8,893 bases of DNA from Spirochaetales bacterium (GTDB taxonomy: Bacteria > Spirochaetota > Spirochaetia > SZUA-6 > DRHE01). The translations under genes and the position numbers were made by a program. The stretch spans positions 1-8,893 of the forward strand of contig JAFGFV010000081.1 in NCBI GenBank assembly GCA_016930895.1. Reading direction: 5' to 3'. Below are positions 8,360 to 8,893 of this stretch, in pieces. The notes under the pieces were generated by a model. It ran no database searches. It saw only the letters and a program-made list of their open reading frames with translations, and was not told where the DNA came from. Position 1 is the first letter of the stretch. The number at the start of each line of letters is the position of its first letter.

Positions 8360-8893
8360 GTGCGCGTGGGCGTGGACCGCCGCAGGTTTCTCCCCCGGAC
8401 CGAACAAGAGGCCGTCAAGGACCTGGCGATCTTCTACGGGATGGGTATCCTGCTGCACCTGCTGCCCTGGACGCGTTCCCTCATGGTCGCCATCACCCCG
8501 GTGTTCCTCGTGGTGACCGCGGTCTACGTGATCGGAAGCCTCTCGCCGCGGCAAAATCCCCGGGTCATCGTCTTCGTGGCCGGCGCGTTCCTGGCAGGCT
8601 TCGCTGCGGAGGTGGCAGGGGTGGCAACAGGGTCCGTGTTCGGCGTCTACCGCTACTCCGGCGCGCTGGGTCCCAAGCTGTTCGGGGTCCCGCCCCTGAT
8701 CGGGCTCATCTGGTGTCTCGTGGTCCTGGGCGCGGCAGTCCTGGCCGACATGCTCTTCCATCGCAGGGTGGCGACGCTGGTGCTCGTTCCGCTGTTCTGC
8801 GTGGCCTTCGACGTCGTGCTGGAGCGCGGAGCGGTGTTTCTGGGATACTGGACGTGGGAAGGGGGGACGGTGCCCCTGCGCAACTACGCGGCC
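8360..8893 (+). CDS. cruF: CruF-type carotenoid biosynthesis membrane protein, 3' end outside the window
   Basis: The frame is open from GTG 8360 to the window edge (178 codons) with no stop. The product is a multi-pass membrane protein, with hydrophobic segments at about residues 22-37, 41-60, 68-90, 109-130 and 136-153. It carries signatures of the CruF/DUF422 carotenoid family: E84 followed by VAGVATG, FGVYRY (94-99), LFGVPPLIGLIW (107-118) and the WTWEGG..PLRNYA region at 164-177. CruF proteins are carotenoid 1,2-hydratases that add water to terminal double bonds of acyclic carotenoids, as in bacterioruberin and deinoxanthin synthesis. Family members are usually 250-300 residues, so roughly the last third is missing. 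GTG codons at 8360, 8366 and 8372 are all possible starts. None has a clear binding site, so initiation probably relies on coupling to the desaturase stop two bases upstream. Hydratase activity is inferred from family and neighbour. Confidence 0.8.
   Translation, partial: MRVGVDRRRFLPRTEQEAVKDLAIFYGMGILLHLLPWTRSLMVAITPVFLVVTAVYVIGSLSPRQNPRVIVFVAGAFLAGFAAEVAGVATGSVFGVYRYSGALGPKLFGVPPLIGLIWCLVVLGAAVLADMLFHRRVATLVLVPLFCVAFDVVLERGAVFLGYWTWEGGTVPLRNYAA

Overview
The window is a GC-rich bacterial segment (roughly two thirds G+C by eye), read entirely on the + strand. It holds five complete genes and one gene cut by the right edge: secD, secF, a transketolase, an electron-transfer-flavoprotein:quinone oxidoreductase (ETF-QO)-like flavoprotein, a CrtI-family carotenoid desaturase, and a CruF-type carotenoid biosynthesis membrane protein. 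I recognise no rRNA, tRNA, CRISPR array, insertion sequence or phage gene.

The best guess for the host is a free-living, pigmented, GC-rich member of the Spirochaetota. The SecD N-terminus (a YPT..WYF membrane anchor, then a long charged linker before LGLDLRGG) resembles my memory of spirochaete SecD. Carotenoid pigments are also known in some free-living spirochaetes. This is inference from recall, not a search.

Layout. Positions 64-3059 carry secD and secF, which overlap by ATGA. They encode the two halves of the proton-driven SecDF motor that completes Sec-dependent protein export. SecF has an unusual hydrophilic C-terminal tail with five perfect RPEDRV repeats and a polylysine end. A transketolase gene (3084-5066) follows after only 24 bases and is probably co-transcribed. 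Next comes the only sizeable intergenic gap (5067-5219), which is comparatively AT-rich near its right end and holds a candidate promoter and a strong AGGAGG ribosome binding site.

The second unit (5220 to the window end) is a tight cluster: ETF-QO-like protein, 9 bases, CrtI-family desaturase, 2 bases, CruF-like protein. CrtI enzymes remove hydrogens from acyclic carotenoids, and CruF proteins hydrate terminal carotenoid double bonds. The desaturase most resembles the haloarchaeal/actinobacterial CrtI type, and a CrtI/CrtD-CruF pairing is known from bacterioruberin and deinoxanthin pathways. The cluster therefore plausibly makes a hydroxylated acyclic carotenoid (C40 or C50). The ETF-QO-like protein is the most interesting gene. 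Its C-terminal ferredoxin module has the cysteine pattern of two clusters rather than the single cluster of classical ETF-QO, with Asp in place of one cysteine (CxxDxxCxxxCP). Its linkage to carotenoid genes raises the untested possibility that it links electrons or the quinone pool to the pigment pathway.
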